Source of the DNA: Stutzerimonas stutzeri
GTDB taxonomy: Bacteria > Pseudomonadota > Gammaproteobacteria > Pseudomonadales > Pseudomonadaceae
Direction of reading: 5' to 3'
DNA: 64,000 nt
Assembly (NCBI GenBank): GCA_019056435.1
Contig: CP077641.1
Location: forward strand, 248,001 to 312,000
The notes under the pieces: generated by a model
Databases searched by the model: none
What the model was told of the DNA's origin: nothing
Seen by the model: the letters and a program-made list of their open reading frames with translations, nothing else
Program-made: the position numbers and the translations under genes
Shown here: positions 1-11,196 of the stretch, in pieces
How the letters are laid out: every line of letters starts with the position of its first letter
Numbering within the stretch: the first letter of the stretch is position 1

Positions 1-2
1 CG

Positions 3-1484
3 CTGTTCACAGAGACCAGCCCAGAGGAACAGGCCGCGGCCGAAGCCTGTGCAGTGGAGAACGTACGTCGCCCGCAGCGCCGCGAACTGGTCGCCGCCTC
101 CCCGCAGGAGTTCGCCACCCAGCTGGCCAAACCGCTCGGGGCGAAGACGGCGCAGCGGGAGGTCGAACAGGCCCTGCGCGACCTGCAGTTGCCTTTTGAC
201 GAGCATCGCCCCTACGCCTTGCGGCGCCTGCGTGACCGCATCGAGGCGAACCTGTCGGGCTTGATGGGCCCCAGCGTCGCCCAGGACATCGTCGAGAACT
301 TCCTGTCCTACAAGAACGGCGCCGATGGTTATGTCACCGAGGACATCCATTTCATCGAAAGCCGACTGGAGGAGTACCACTCGCGCCTGACGGGGCTCGC
401 CGCCGAGCTGGACGCCCTGCGCCGTTACCATCGCCAGACCCTGCAGGAGTTGCCGATGGGTGTCTGTTCGCTGGCCAAGGATCAGGAAATCCTCATGTGG
501 AACCGGGCGCTCGAGGAACTGACCGAAATCCCGGCATTGCACGTCGTGGGTTCGCGCCTGTCGACCATCGCCGAGCCGTGGCGGAGCCTGCTCACCGGCT
601 TCATCGAGCAGAACGACGAGCATCTGCATAAACAGCGACTGCAACTGGACGGCCACAGCCGCTGCCTCAACCTGCACAAGGCCGCGATCGCCGAGCCGCT
701 GGCCCCGGCCAACAGCGGCCTGGTGCTGCTGATCGAAGACCTGACCGAGACCCAGCAGCTCGAGGACCGCCTGGTCCATTCCGAGCGCCTGGCGAGCATC
801 GGCCGACTGGCCGCCGGCGTAGCCCACGAGATCGGCAACCCCATTACCGGCATCGCCTGCCTGGCGCAGAATCTGCGCGAAGAGCGCGAAGCCGACCCGG
901 AAATCATCGAGATCAGCAACCAGATTGTCGAGCAGACCAAACGGGTCTCGCGCATCGTGCAGTCACTGATGAGCTTCGCCCACGCTGGCGGGCGGCAGCA
1001 GGATCTGTACCCGGTGAGCCTGGCCGAGGTTACGCAGGATGCGATCGCCCTGCTCTCGCTCAATCGCCAGGGCACCGAGGTGCGCTTCTTCAACCTGTGC
1101 GACCCTGCGCATCTGGCTGAAGGCGATCCGCAGCGCCTCGCGCAGGTGCTGATCAATCTGCTGACCAACGCGCGTGACGCCTCGCAGCCCGGCGACCCCA
1201 TCCGGGTGCGCAGCGAAGTCTCGGAGCAGACCGTCTACCTGATCGTCGAGGACGAGGGCAGTGGCATACCGCGGTCCATTCAGGACCGCCTGTTCGAGCC
1301 CTTCTTCACCACCAAGGACCCTGGCGAAGGCACAGGCCTCGGCCTTGCGCTGGTCTATTCGATCGTGGAAGAGCATTATGGCCGGATTGATATCGACAGC
1401 CCGGCCAACCCGGAAACCCAACGCGGCACCCGTTTCCGCATCACCCTGCCCAGGCATGTCGAGGCTAACGATGCGATTGATTGA
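3..1484 (+). CDS. cbrA: Sensor histidine kinase CbrA, C-terminal part (runs in from the left edge)
   Basis: The reading frame is open from the first bases, so the start lies upstream of the window. What remains is the cytoplasmic end of a sensor kinase: a PAS-like segment around bases 430-760, a dimerisation/phosphoacceptor helix with the histidine in VAHEIGNP near 825-840, and an ATPase domain with the G boxes EDEGSGIP and GEGTGLGL near 1250-1345. The next gene is the sigma-54 activator CbrB, followed by CrcZ and pcnB, which identifies the kinase as CbrA. Full CbrA proteins carry a solute-transporter-like membrane domain that would lie outside the window. The pair senses carbon/nitrogen status and controls use of amino acids and other secondary carbon sources. 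Identity rests on gene order and the kinase domains seen. Confidence 0.93.
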   Translation: MFTETSPEEQAAAEACAVENVRRPQRRELVAASPQEFATQLAKPLGAKTAQREVEQALRDLQLPFDEHRPYALRRLRDRIEANLSGLMGPSVAQDIVENFLSYKNGADGYVTEDIHFIESRLEEYHSRLTGLAAELDALRRYHRQTLQELPMGVCSLAKDQEILMWNRALEELTEIPALHVVGSRLSTIAEPWRSLLTGFIEQNDEHLHKQRLQLDGHSRCLNLHKAAIAEPLAPANSGLVLLIEDLTETQQLEDRLVHSERLASIGRLAAGVAHEIGNPITGIACLAQNLREEREADPEIIEISNQIVEQTKRVSRIVQSLMSFAHAGGRQQDLYPVSLAEVTQDAIALLSLNRQGTEVRFFNLCDPAHLAEGDPQRLAQVLINLLTNARDASQPGDPIRVRSEVSEQTVYLIVEDEGSGIPRSIQDRLFEPFFTTKDPGEGTGLGLALVYSIVEEHYGRIDIDSPANPETQRGTRFRITLPRHVEANDAID

Positions 1485-1656
1485 AGAGGCGTCCCTTCAC
1501 GCGCCCCGCCGTGGGCCGGCCCCCTTGGCCACCTGCCACGGGGTCCCGATGTAGCGCCCAGCCGGGAATCGCCAATGCGTGACTGCAGCCACCCGGAGCA
1601 CCGCCCGACGAGGCCCGCTCCGCCAGCCGCCGCCTCAAACCGTCGAGAGAGTACAG

Positions 1657-3074
<1,418 letters not shown>

Positions 3075-3079
3075 TAAGT

Positions 3080-3106
3080 TGTTACCTTCACTACCTGGCC
3101 GTAACA
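3080..3106 (+). promoter_or_regulatory. CbrB enhancer-type site upstream of crcZ
   Basis: Inverted half-sites TGTTAC (3080-3085) and GTAACA (3101-3106) are separated by 15 bases. This matches the TGTTAC-N-GTAACA pattern reported for CbrB upstream of crcZ. It lies about 100 bases before the sigma-54 promoter, a usual enhancer distance. The motif is seen directly; binding is inferred. Confidence 0.75.
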
Positions 3107-3108
3107 GA

Positions 3109-3143
3109 AACCGGGTTCATCGGTAACGGGAACCCGGTTTTTT
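3109..3143 (+). terminator. Rho-independent terminator of cbrB
   Basis: Stem AACCGGGTT / AACCCGGTT (3109-3117 and 3131-3139) followed by a run of T. It lies between the cbrB stop and crcZ, so it separates the two transcripts. Confidence 0.85.
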
Positions 3144-3202
3144 GTGGGCGTCACAAACACCTAAAAAATATAAGTTACTGAAAATAAACGACTTTCAAAA
3201 CC

Positions 3203-3218
3203 TGGCATGGCAAGTGCT
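3203..3218 (+). promoter_or_regulatory. Sigma-54 promoter of crcZ
   Basis: TGGCATG...GTGCT: the GG of the -24 element (3204-3205) and the GC of the -12 element (3216-3217) are exactly 10 bases apart, as required. Transcription should start near 3229, just before the first CA-rich motif of CrcZ. Confidence 0.8.
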
Positions 3219-3228
3219 TTCTATTTGT

Positions 3229-3590
3229 CACAACAACAATAACAAGCAGACCCACAATAAGAACAAGACGTACCGGCTCCAGCAGAACAACGACAAGAAG
3301 GCGGAGGCGTAGCTAACTGATTCTTTTGGAGAGGATGTGCCCACGGGGTTTTGGCCCCACCACCAGGCCGAGAACAACAAAAGCTGCCAGAGCAGTGCCT
3401 GAACTGGTTGGAATGTGGCAGATCAGCGACCAAAGAAATCCGTTTGCTCTTTGCTCCCAACGTAGGAGCGATTCCCCAAGGCGATGGCCGACGGGAACGG
3501 GTGATCAAACAAGAACAACACGCCCGAAATACTAATAACAACAAAGCACGCGACATCATTTAAAGGGGAGCTTCGGCTCCCCTAGTGCTA
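3229..3590 (+). ncRNA. crcZ: CrcZ, catabolite repression small RNA
   Basis: Small RNA that sequesters the Hfq/Crc repressor complex and so relieves catabolite repression when CbrAB is active. It is recognised by position (between cbrB and pcnB), its sigma-54 promoter, lack of a credible reading frame, and several A-rich AANAANAA-type motifs: near 3231-3248, 3254-3268, 3283-3298, 3371-3382, 3507-3521 and 3534-3546. Six such motifs fit known CrcZ RNAs, which carry about five or six. The 3' end is set by an 8-bp stem with a TTCG loop at 3564-3583. The length of about 360 bases is slightly shorter than the 407 of P. aeruginosa. Exact ends are inferred. Confidence 0.9.
3564..3583 (+). terminator. 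Terminator hairpin of crcZ
   Basis: Perfect 8-bp stem AGGGGAGC / GCTCCCCT closed by a TTCG tetraloop. The T run after it is poor, so termination may rely on hairpin stability. Confidence 0.7.
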
Positions 3591-3716
3591 TCTGGCCCTG
3601 TCGTTTTGACACCTCCCCGCGCTTCGTTCACCATCCCGGCACCCAGTGCTAGAATCCACGCTCGTTTCGTGGCTTTTCGCTGCATCACCCCACCTTTTTG
3701 CCACACAGTGCCTCTC

Positions 3717-5108
3717 ATGCTGAAAAAGCTGTTCCAGTCTTTTCGTTTGCCCCTGCGCCGTATCCCGCATCCTCGCCGCACACCCGAAATACTGTCCAGC
3801 CGGCAGCACTCGCTGCACCGCAACGATCTCAGCCGGCACGCCGTCAGCGTCGTCGAGCGGCTGCAGCAGGCCGGCTACCAGGCTTATGTCGTGGGTGGCT
3901 GCGTTCGCGATCTGCTGCTGGACCTTGAACCCAAGGATTACGATGTCGCGACCAGCGCGACGCCCGAACAGGTCCGAGCCGAGTTTCGCAACGCGCGGGT
4001 GATCGGCCGCCGCTTCAAGCTGGTCCATGTGCATTTCGGCCGAGAGATCATCGAAGTCGCGACCTTCCGGGCCAACCATCCGGAAAGCGAAGATGACGAG
4101 GCCAGTCCTCTGGCCGCACGCAACGAAAGCGGACGCATCCTGCGCGACAACGTTTATGGCACGCTCGAAGACGACGCCCAGCGTCGCGACTTCACCATCA
4201 ATGCGCTGTATTACGATCCATCGACAGAGCGCATCCTCGACCACACTCACGGTGTGCATGACATCCGCAACCGCCTGATACGCCTGATCGGCGATCCCGA
4301 GCAGCGCTACCTCGAGGATCCGGTGCGGATGCTGAGAGCTGTGCGTTTCGCGGCCAAGCTCGACTTCGAAATCGAGCGACACAGCGCCGAGCCAATCACT
4401 GACCTGGCGGACCTGCTCGAAGACGTCCCGGCCGCCAGGCTGTTCGACGAAGTCATCAAGCTATTCCTGTCCGGCAAGGCCGAACGCACCTTCGACCTCC
4501 TGCAGGACTTCGACCTCTTCGCCCCACTCTTCCCCGCCAGCGCGGCGGCGCTGGAAGACGACACCGACTACGCCGGGACGCTGATTCGCAACGCACTGGC
4601 CAACACCGACCAACGCATCGCCCAGGGCAAGCCGGTGACACCGGCCTTTCTCTTCGCCGCGCTGCTGTGGCCCGCCCTTCCGGCACGCACTGCCGAGATC
4701 CAGGCCCGCGGCTTGCCGCCTATCCCCGCCATGCAGGAGGCGGCCCACGACATCATCTGGGAACAATGCCAGCGCACCGCGATCCCCAAGCGCTTCAGCA
4801 TGCCGATGCGTGAAATCTGGGATATGCAGGAGCGCCTGCCGCGTCGCCAGGGGCGCCGCGCCGACCAACTGCTGGACAACCCACGGTTCCGCGCCGGCTA
4901 CGATTTCCTGCTGCTGCGCGAGAGCGCAGGCGAACAAACCGATGGCCTGGGCGCCTGGTGGACCGATTATCAGGAAGCCAACGAGAGCGAGCGGCGCGCC
5001 ATGATCCGCAGCCTGAGCAGCAAGGACGGCGGCAATGCACCACGCAAGCGCCGCCGCAGCAATAGGCGCAAGTCAGGCTCGAACGACAGCGCACCGGCCT
5101 CGGATTGA
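3717..5108 (+). CDS. pcnB: Poly(A) polymerase I
   Basis: Adds 3' poly(A) tails to RNA, promoting decay and RNA quality control. Class I nucleotidyltransferase fold: the signature YVVGGCVRDLLL with GG at residues 60-61, then the metal-binding DYD at 74-76 in KDYDVAT. RNA-binding and basic C-terminal regions follow (RKRRRSNRRKSG). The start MLKKLFQSFR gives 463 residues, normal for the family; an upstream in-frame ATG would add an uncharacteristic 44-residue extension across the CrcZ boundary. The stop is one base from the folK start, so the two genes are translationally close. The alternative, CCA-adding enzyme, is unlikely given the basic tail and location. Confidence 0.95.
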   Translation: MLKKLFQSFRLPLRRIPHPRRTPEILSSRQHSLHRNDLSRHAVSVVERLQQAGYQAYVVGGCVRDLLLDLEPKDYDVATSATPEQVRAEFRNARVIGRRFKLVHVHFGREIIEVATFRANHPESEDDEASPLAARNESGRILRDNVYGTLEDDAQRRDFTINALYYDPSTERILDHTHGVHDIRNRLIRLIGDPEQRYLEDPVRMLRAVRFAAKLDFEIERHSAEPITDLADLLEDVPAARLFDEVIKLFLSGKAERTFDLLQDFDLFAPLFPASAAALEDDTDYAGTLIRNALANTDQRIAQGKPVTPAFLFAALLWPALPARTAEIQARGLPPIPAMQEAAHDIIWEQCQRTAIPKRFSMPMREIWDMQERLPRRQGRRADQLLDNPRFRAGYDFLLLRESAGEQTDGLGAWWTDYQEANESERRAMIRSLSSKDGGNAPRKRRRSNRRKSGSNDSAPASD

Positions 5109-5109
5109 G

Positions 5110-5604
5110 ATGGAGCGCGTCTATATCGGGTTGGGCAGTAATCTGGCCGAACCGCGTCAACAGCTGCGAAGCGCGCTTGACGCCATTGACGGACTGCCCG
5201 ACTCCCGCATCGTCGGCGTTTCATCGCTTTACCTGAGCGACCCCATGGGGCCGCAGGACCAGCCCCGTTACAACAATGCGGTCGCAGCGCTGGACACCTC
5301 GCTGACACCGCTCGCCCTTCTCGACGCACTGCAAGCCATAGAGCTCGCCCAGGGCCGCCAGCGCAAGGCCGAGCGCTGGGGCCCGCGCACCCTGGATCTG
5401 GACATCCTCCTCTTTGGCGATCGGCTGATCGACGAGCCCCGCCTGAAGGTGCCGCACTACCATCTGCACGCCAGGGCCTTCGTCCTTTATCCGCTGGCAG
5501 AGGTCGCTCCGCGCGACCTGCACCTCCCCGATGGCCGACGTCTCTCAGACCTGCTTGCCCGCTGCCCCTTCGCAGGGCTCGAGCGCCTCGACGCACCGCT
5601 GTAA
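5110..5604 (+). CDS. folK: 2-amino-4-hydroxy-6-hydroxymethyldihydropteridine pyrophosphokinase (HPPK)
   Basis: Transfers pyrophosphate from ATP to 6-hydroxymethyl-7,8-dihydropterin, the step before dihydropteroate synthase in folate synthesis. The 164-residue protein has the N-terminal IGLGSNL and the magnesium-binding motif RTLDLDILLF with D96 and D98. The start at 5110 follows the pcnB stop by one base. The product feeds folP (27.8 kb in this window). Confidence 0.96.
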   Translation: MERVYIGLGSNLAEPRQQLRSALDAIDGLPDSRIVGVSSLYLSDPMGPQDQPRYNNAVAALDTSLTPLALLDALQAIELAQGRQRKAERWGPRTLDLDILLFGDRLIDEPRLKVPHYHLHARAFVLYPLAEVAPRDLHLPDGRRLSDLLARCPFAGLERLDAPL

Positions 5605-5769
5605 CCGCCTGGTAACAGGTGTAACCTGCGGGTAACACTGCCGATTGACTTAGCCTGTCGCCACCGGGACTATAGCGCCCGCTGCCGGCACGCATCGAAA
5701 TGGGGCAACCTGCCTCGCCGTTGCACCGCCTGTACCGTGATCCCGAGAGGCTTTAGGAGGACGGCATTG

Positions 5770-6569
5770 ATGCCAGACGTAACCCTGACAACCCTGCAAG
5801 GCCTCAAGCACAAGGGCGAGAAGATCGTCATGCTGACCTGCTATGACGCCACCTTCGCCAAGACCGCCAGCGAGGCCGGCGTCGAAATGCTGCTGATTGG
5901 TGATTCCCTCGGCATGGTGCTGCAGGGGCACGACAGTACCCTTCCGGTTTCCGTCGAGGACATGGCGTACCACACCGCTTGCGTCAAACGCGGCAACCGC
6001 GGTGCGATGATCGTTGCAGACCTGCCATTCATGGCCAACGCCACGGTCGAGCAGACGCTCGACAACTCGGCGCGCCTGATGAAGGCCGGCGCGCACATGA
6101 TCAAGGTCGAAGGCGCGGCCTGGCTGGCGGAATCGATCCGGTTGCTGACTGAACGCGGCATTCCGGTGTGCGCACATGGGCCTCACTCCGCAGGCGGTAA
6201 ACCTGTTCGGCGGCTACAAGGTGCAAGGCCGCCAGGAGGCGGAGGCGCAGCGGATGATCGAGGATGCGAAGGCGCTGGAAGCCGCCGGCGCCGCGATGTT
6301 GTTGCTCGAGTGCGTGCCCAGCGAACTGGCTGCACGGCTTACAAGAGCCGTGAATGTACCGGTGATCGGCATCGGTGCCGGAAGCGACACCGACGGACAG
6401 GTGCTCGTCCTGCATGACATGCTCGGCCTCTCGCTCACCGGCCGCGCACCCAAGTTCGTGAAGAACTTCATGCGCGAGCATGGCGACATCCCCTCGGCCA
6501 TCGCGGCTTACGTCAAGGCAGTAAAGGCCGTCGAATTCCCCCGCAACCGAACATGGATTTTCCGCATGA
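5770..6569 (+). CDS. panB: 3-methyl-2-oxobutanoate hydroxymethyltransferase (two apparent frameshifts)
   Basis: First step of pantothenate synthesis: transfers a hydroxymethyl group from methylene-THF to ketoisovalerate, giving ketopantoate. Start at 5770 has a good TAGGAGG ribosome site. The N-terminal half ([24 protein letters not shown]) and C-terminal half ([32 protein letters not shown]) lie in different frames. Near 6172-6176 two bases appear to be missing (…[11 protein letters not shown]); at 6538-6542 a run of five C should be four. With both repaired the protein is 266 residues and its TGA overlaps the panC ATG as ATGA, which strongly supports the repair. As given, the second half of panB reads in frame into panC, an artefact and not a fusion. 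Confidence 0.93.
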
Positions 6570-7429
6570 ACCTGGTCAGGACGGTCGCCGATCTACGCGC
6601 TGCCGTGTCTCGCGCTCGTAGTGAAGGCAAGCGCATCGGCTTCGTACCCACCATGGGCAACCTGCACGCCGGCCACGTCGCGCTGGTGAAGAAGGCTGGC
6701 CAGCGCGCCGACTACGTGGTCGCGAGCATCTTCGTCAATCCACTGCAGTTCGGCCCCAACGAGGACCTGGACAGCTACCCACGCACCCTGGCCGCCGATC
6801 AGGAGAAGCTCTTCGAGGCCGGTTGCCACCTCCTTTTCGCACCGAGCGTCGAGGAGATGTACCCCCACGGGCAGGACCTGCAGACCATCGTGCGCGTACC
6901 GGGTGTGTCCGAAGGGCTGTGCGGCGGGAGCCGGCCGGGGCATTTCGATGGGGTATCCACGGTCGTCACCAAGCTGTTCAACATGGTGCTGCCTGACCTG
7001 GCGGTGTTCGGCGAAAAGGACTTCCAGCAGCTGGCGGTGATCCGCACCATGGTGCGGGACCTGAACATGCCGATCCAGATCATCGGCGAACCGATCGTGC
7101 GAGCCGAGGATGGCCTGGCGCTCTCTTCACGCAATGGCTACCTCAGCAGTGAGGAACGCGCCATCGCCCCGACCCTGCACCGCACATTGGTGAAGCTGGC
7201 CGACGCCATTCGCCAGGGTGAACGCAACTATCCGGCGCTGCTCGCCGCTGGCAGGGAGGCCCTGATGGCGGCTGGCATGCGCCCGGATTATCTGGAAATC
7301 CGTAATGCGCAAGATCTTCAACCAGCCCGTGACGATCACCACGAGCTGGTGATCCTGGCGGCCGCCTTTCTCGGCAAGACCCGACTGATCGACAACCTGC
7401 TGGTCGGCCTACCCGCAAGCGCCAGGTGA
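6566..7429 (+). CDS. panC: Pantothenate synthetase
   Basis: Joins pantoate and beta-alanine using ATP to make pantothenate. The ATG at 6566 overlaps the repaired panB stop. 287 residues with [10 protein letters not shown] (ATP-binding HXGH-type motif), [15 protein letters not shown], the GEKDFQQL segment and LSSRNGYLS. The continuous frame upstream of this ATG belongs to frameshifted panB. Cotranscribed with panB and followed by panD, which supplies beta-alanine. Confidence 0.96.
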   Translation: MNLVRTVADLRAAVSRARSEGKRIGFVPTMGNLHAGHVALVKKAGQRADYVVASIFVNPLQFGPNEDLDSYPRTLAADQEKLFEAGCHLLFAPSVEEMYPHGQDLQTIVRVPGVSEGLCGGSRPGHFDGVSTVVTKLFNMVLPDLAVFGEKDFQQLAVIRTMVRDLNMPIQIIGEPIVRAEDGLALSSRNGYLSSEERAIAPTLHRTLVKLADAIRQGERNYPALLAAGREALMAAGMRPDYLEIRNAQDLQPARDDHHELVILAAAFLGKTRLIDNLLVGLPASAR

Positions 7430-7529
7430 CACACGCCAGCTGTCGGCACCCAACTACCCGCCCCGGTATTGATCGCACCCCGGGGTTCGGGCACACTCTG
7501 CGCCGCTTGCGCACCCGGAGGACCCCGCC

Positions 7530-7910
7530 ATGCACGCCATCATGCTCAAGGCCAAACTGCACCGCGCCCAGGTGACCCACTCGGTGCTGGATTACGAAGG
7601 CTCCTGCGCCATCGACGGTGATTGGCTCGACCTCGCCGGCATTCGCGAGTACGAGCAGATCCAGATCTACAACGTCGACAACGGTGAGCGCTTCACCACT
7701 TACGCTATTCGCGGCGAAGAGGGCTCCAGGATCATTTCCGTCAACGGCGCCGCGGCCCACAAGGCTGGCGTCGGGCATCGCCTGATCATCTGTGCCTATG
7801 CCCATTACAGCGAAGCGGAACTGGCCAACTTCAAGCCCCATGTTCTGTACATGGGCGCTGATGGCAGCCTCAGCCACACCAGCAACGCCATTCCGGTGCA
7901 GGTGGCCTGA
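7530..7910 (+). CDS. panD: Aspartate 1-decarboxylase proenzyme
   Basis: Makes beta-alanine from aspartate for panC. The 126-residue pyruvoyl proenzyme self-cleaves between Gly24 and Ser25 in DYEGSCAID, so Ser25 becomes the pyruvoyl group. It also has [12 protein letters not shown] at the N-terminus and the NGAAAHK segment. Separated from panC by 100 bases and ended by a strong terminator, so it may have its own promoter. Confidence 0.97.
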   Translation: MHAIMLKAKLHRAQVTHSVLDYEGSCAIDGDWLDLAGIREYEQIQIYNVDNGERFTTYAIRGEEGSRIISVNGAAAHKAGVGHRLIICAYAHYSEAELANFKPHVLYMGADGSLSHTSNAIPVQVA

Positions 7911-7927
7911 CCCCCACGTTGAAGACG

Positions 7928-7960
7928 AAGCCCACGATGCAATCATCGTGGGCTTTTTTT
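7928..7960 (+). terminator. Terminator after panD
   Basis: Perfect 12-bp stem AAGCCCACGATG / CATCGTGGGCTT with loop CAAT and seven T. The remaining bases up to pgi (about 7961-8238) show no gene or clear site. Confidence 0.92.
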
Positions 7961-8238
7961 ATGCCCACGGGCTTCCCGCGCCCGGGCAAATCTGCAATGG
8001 TCCTCCGTTGTGCCTGCAGACGCTGCTGCCGTGGAACACCGTGCCGTTTTTCAAGTCTGACCAGTCTCGGTGGCATCACTGCCGTTCCGGTTGGTCGCGC
8101 GGGCTTGTGCCTGCTGCCTGAAAACGCGCCCAGCGTCCAGCAAGATCGATCGATTGTCGGTGACTGCATCCAGTTGCCATGCCGCCTGTGCGCATGCGCG
8201 CCATAGTCAGTCCGCCAAGCAAAGGAAGCCGCACTACC

Positions 8239-9904
8239 ATGAGTTACTACCAGACCCCTCTCGATGCTACCGGCCTGCCGTCCTGGAAAGCCCTGGAAGA
8301 ACATCGCCTGAACATGCAGAACTTCAGCATGCGCGAAGCCTTCAAGGCCGATCCGACACGCTTCGATGACCTGTCGGTGTCCTGCTGCGGCCTGTTTCTC
8401 GACTACTCCAAGAATCTGATCACGCCGGAAACGCGCACCCTGCTCGTCAATCTGGCTCGCGAGGCGGGTGTCGAGCAGGCGGCACGCGCAATGTTCGAAG
8501 GCGAGCGCATCAACGCCTCGGAGAACCGTCCGGTATTGCATACCGCGCTACGCCGGCCCATGGGCGATTCAGTGGTCGTCGACGGCCAGAACGTGATGCG
8601 CGACGTGCATGCGGCCCTGGCCCAGATGACCGACATCGTCACCCGCATCCACAACAATCTGTGGCGCGGCTTCAGCGACAAGACCATCACCGACGTCGTG
8701 AACATTGGTATCGGCGGCTCCTTCCTTGGCCCACAACTGGTCTCCGAGGCGCTACTGCCCTTCACCCAGCATGGCGTGCGCACGCACTACCTGGCCAATA
8801 TCGACGGCAGCGAGTTCCGCGAGGTGACGGCCAAGCTGAATGTCGAAACCACGCTATTCATTATCTCCAGCAAGACCTTCGGCACCCTCGAGACGCTGAA
8901 GAACGCCCAGGCGGCCCGCAACTGGTACCTGGGCAAGGGCGGCACCGAAGAGAAGCTCTACCGCCACTTCATCGCCGTGACCAGCAACAAGCAGGCGGCC
9001 GTCGACTTCGGCATCCGCGAGAAGAACATCTTTCCCATGTGGGACTGGGTCGGCGGGCGCTACTCGCTGTGGTCGGCGATCGGCCTGCCCATCGCCCTGG
9101 CCATCGGCATGTCCAACTTCAAGGATCTGCTCTCCGGCGCCTACAGCATGGACCAGCACTTCCTCAGCGAGCCGTTCGAAAGCAACATGCCGGTGCTGCT
9201 GGCGATGCTCGGCATCTGGTACCACAACTTCTGGGGCGCACAGAGCTACGCCTTCCTGCCGTACGACCATTACCTGCGCAACTTCGTCAAGCACCTGCAG
9301 CAGATGGACATGGAGTCCAACGGCAAGAGCGTGCGTCAGGACGGCACACCGGTGTCCTGCAGCACCGGACCGGTGATCTGGGGCGGTGTCGGTGCCAACG
9401 GCCAGCATGCCTACCATCAGTTGCTGCACCAGGGTACGCCACTGATTCCGGCCGACTTCATCGTGCCGGTGGTCAGCCACAATCCAGTAGCCGACCACCA
9501 TGAATGGCTCTATGCGAACTGCCTATCGCAGAGCCAGGCACTGATGCTCGGCAAGACGCGCGAGGAAGCCGAGGCCGAGCTGCGCGCAAAAGGCGTGAGC
9601 GAAGCCGAAGTCCAGCGCCTGGCACCGCACAAGGTGATTCCAGGCAATCGACCAAGCAATACCGTGGTCATGGAGACCATCAGCCCCGGCCGTCTCGGTG
9701 CGCTGATTGCTCTGTACGAGCACAAGGTGTTCGTACAGGGCGTGATATGGGGCATCAATTCCTTCGACCAGTGGGGGGGTAGAGCTGGGCAAGGAGCTGG
9801 GCAAGGCCGTCTACAATCAGATGACCCGCTTCGATGCGGCGCCGGCCGAAGACGCCTCGACCCAGGGCCTGATCGACTTCTTCCGCGGTCGCCACCGCGG
9901 CTGA
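8239..9904 (+). CDS. pgi: Glucose-6-phosphate isomerase (apparent frameshift near C-terminus)
   Basis: Interconverts glucose-6-phosphate and fructose-6-phosphate. Start [16 protein letters not shown]. Family motifs include [44 protein letters not shown] and [16 protein letters not shown] run of seven G at 9773-9779 should be six; the extra G shifts the frame within INSFDQWG. Restored, the end reads [15 protein letters not shown]...[12 protein letters not shown] and the protein is 554 residues, the usual length. As given, the frame runs on for about 80 unrelated residues. The same homopolymer pattern elsewhere in the window points to sequence error. Confidence 0.95.
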
Positions 9905-10046
9905 CCCTGCAGGCCGGATGCGCCCTTGCGCTCCGGCTTCCTTCCTGCATCTATCAGGTCGAGCACCGGCCCCGGTCGGTGCCGGCTTCTGTGCCGGCTT
10001 CTGCCGCGCATCGGTTACCATCGGTTTTTTCAACAAAGCCAGGCTC

Positions 10047-10922
10047 ATGGAATCACTGCGCCGCCACATCGAGTCTCAGGTGTTGAGCCTGACGGGCCTG
10101 GCCATCGGCGGGGTCGATTACGAGCACCCGCCGGGCGACCCCGGCCTGTTCGGCCCGGAGGCGGTCTGCTGGCGGGTGCATGGCGATTTCACCTCGATGA
10201 TGGTCGGTGGCATCTCTGCGTTGTTGCTGCAGGCACTCCATCCGCTGGCGCTGGCTGGCGTTTGGGATCATTCGAACTTTCGCGAGGATCTGCTTGGCCG
10301 CCTGCGTCGAACCGGACAGTTCATCTCGGGGACGACCTTCGGCAGCCAGGCCGACGCGCAGCGGCTGATCGAGCGTGTCCGCAGCATTCATCTGAAGGTC
10401 ACGGGTCAGGCACAGGACGGCCGCCCATATGCCGCCTATGATCCCGACCTGCTGACCTGGGTCCATGTCGCCGAGGTCAGCCGCTTCCTCGAAGCGCACC
10501 TGCGCTATCTCGACCCGGATCTGCCGGGCACCGAACAGGATCGCTACTACGCCGAGGTGGCGCGGATCGCCGAAGCGCTGGGCGCACGCGACGTGCCCGG
10601 CTCACGCCAGGCCGTTGCCGACTATCTTCAGGACATCCGCCCGCAGCTGACCAGTGACGAGCGCTCACGAGAGATCGTGCGTGTCCTGTTCACCGCGCCC
10701 GCACCTAGCGCGTGGATGCGCCCATTTGGAGCGCTCATGTTGCGCGCCGGTGTCGACCTGCTGCCGGACTGGGCCAGCGAGATGTTGAACCTGCGCCAGT
10801 CAGCCGCGACTCGCCAACTGATCCGCCTTGGTGTCAGGCGCACGGCACCGGTCCTGCGTTGGGCCGTACGAAGCGGCTCGGCCCACCGAGCCAGACGGCG
10901 AATGGGTCTGCCTATCCGCTAG
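10047..10922 (+). CDS. MpaB/DUF2236 family oxygenase-like protein
   Basis: A 291-residue protein of the DUF2236 family, related to the ER-bound oxygenase MpaB and latex-clearing protein (heme-containing or putative oxygenases). Typical features seen: [37 protein letters not shown] near residues 34-75, with the His-Pro after the hydrophobic helix, and [11 protein letters not shown]. The start is the ATG at 10047; an in-frame start further upstream lacks family resemblance. No signal peptide. Substrate and reaction are unknown. It stands between pgi and the DUF748 gene with no clear functional link. Confidence 0.8.
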   Translation: MESLRRHIESQVLSLTGLAIGGVDYEHPPGDPGLFGPEAVCWRVHGDFTSMMVGGISALLLQALHPLALAGVWDHSNFREDLLGRLRRTGQFISGTTFGSQADAQRLIERVRSIHLKVTGQAQDGRPYAAYDPDLLTWVHVAEVSRFLEAHLRYLDPDLPGTEQDRYYAEVARIAEALGARDVPGSRQAVADYLQDIRPQLTSDERSREIVRVLFTAPAPSAWMRPFGALMLRAGVDLLPDWASEMLNLRQSAATRQLIRLGVRRTAPVLRWAVRSGSAHRARRRMGLPIR

Positions 10923-11196
10923 CCTGCCCGACAGGGTTCAGCAGGCCAGCGCCGAAATGGGCGACTGCACACGGCATCACCGCCATTCGGCATTACATAC
11001 GGGACGTCGCCCGTTCGACCTGATTGACTTGAGCAGCCTCATCCGGCCGCTGTCGCACCTACTGATCCGCTTCGTGACGCATCTGTATCGGCTCGGACAG
11101 CAAGCCAGCGTTCGGTATTTTGCGGGCCACGATGCGGGAGGAACCCGGCAGTCATGACATACTCCAAGGCCAGTCAACTGCCTGGAAATCCGCTTC

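Noticed and set aside
5645..5676. Sigma-70 promoter TTGACT ... TATAGC before panB
   Set aside because: Elements look good alone but the spacing is 19-20 bases, too long for confidence.
6176..7429. A panB-panC fusion protein
   Set aside because: Caused by an extra C at 6538-6542 that removes the panB stop; with four C the normal ATGA overlap returns.
9773..9779. G-run in pgi as a phase-variable switch
   Set aside because: Same type of one-base error occurs in many housekeeping genes, so slippage control is not needed to explain it.
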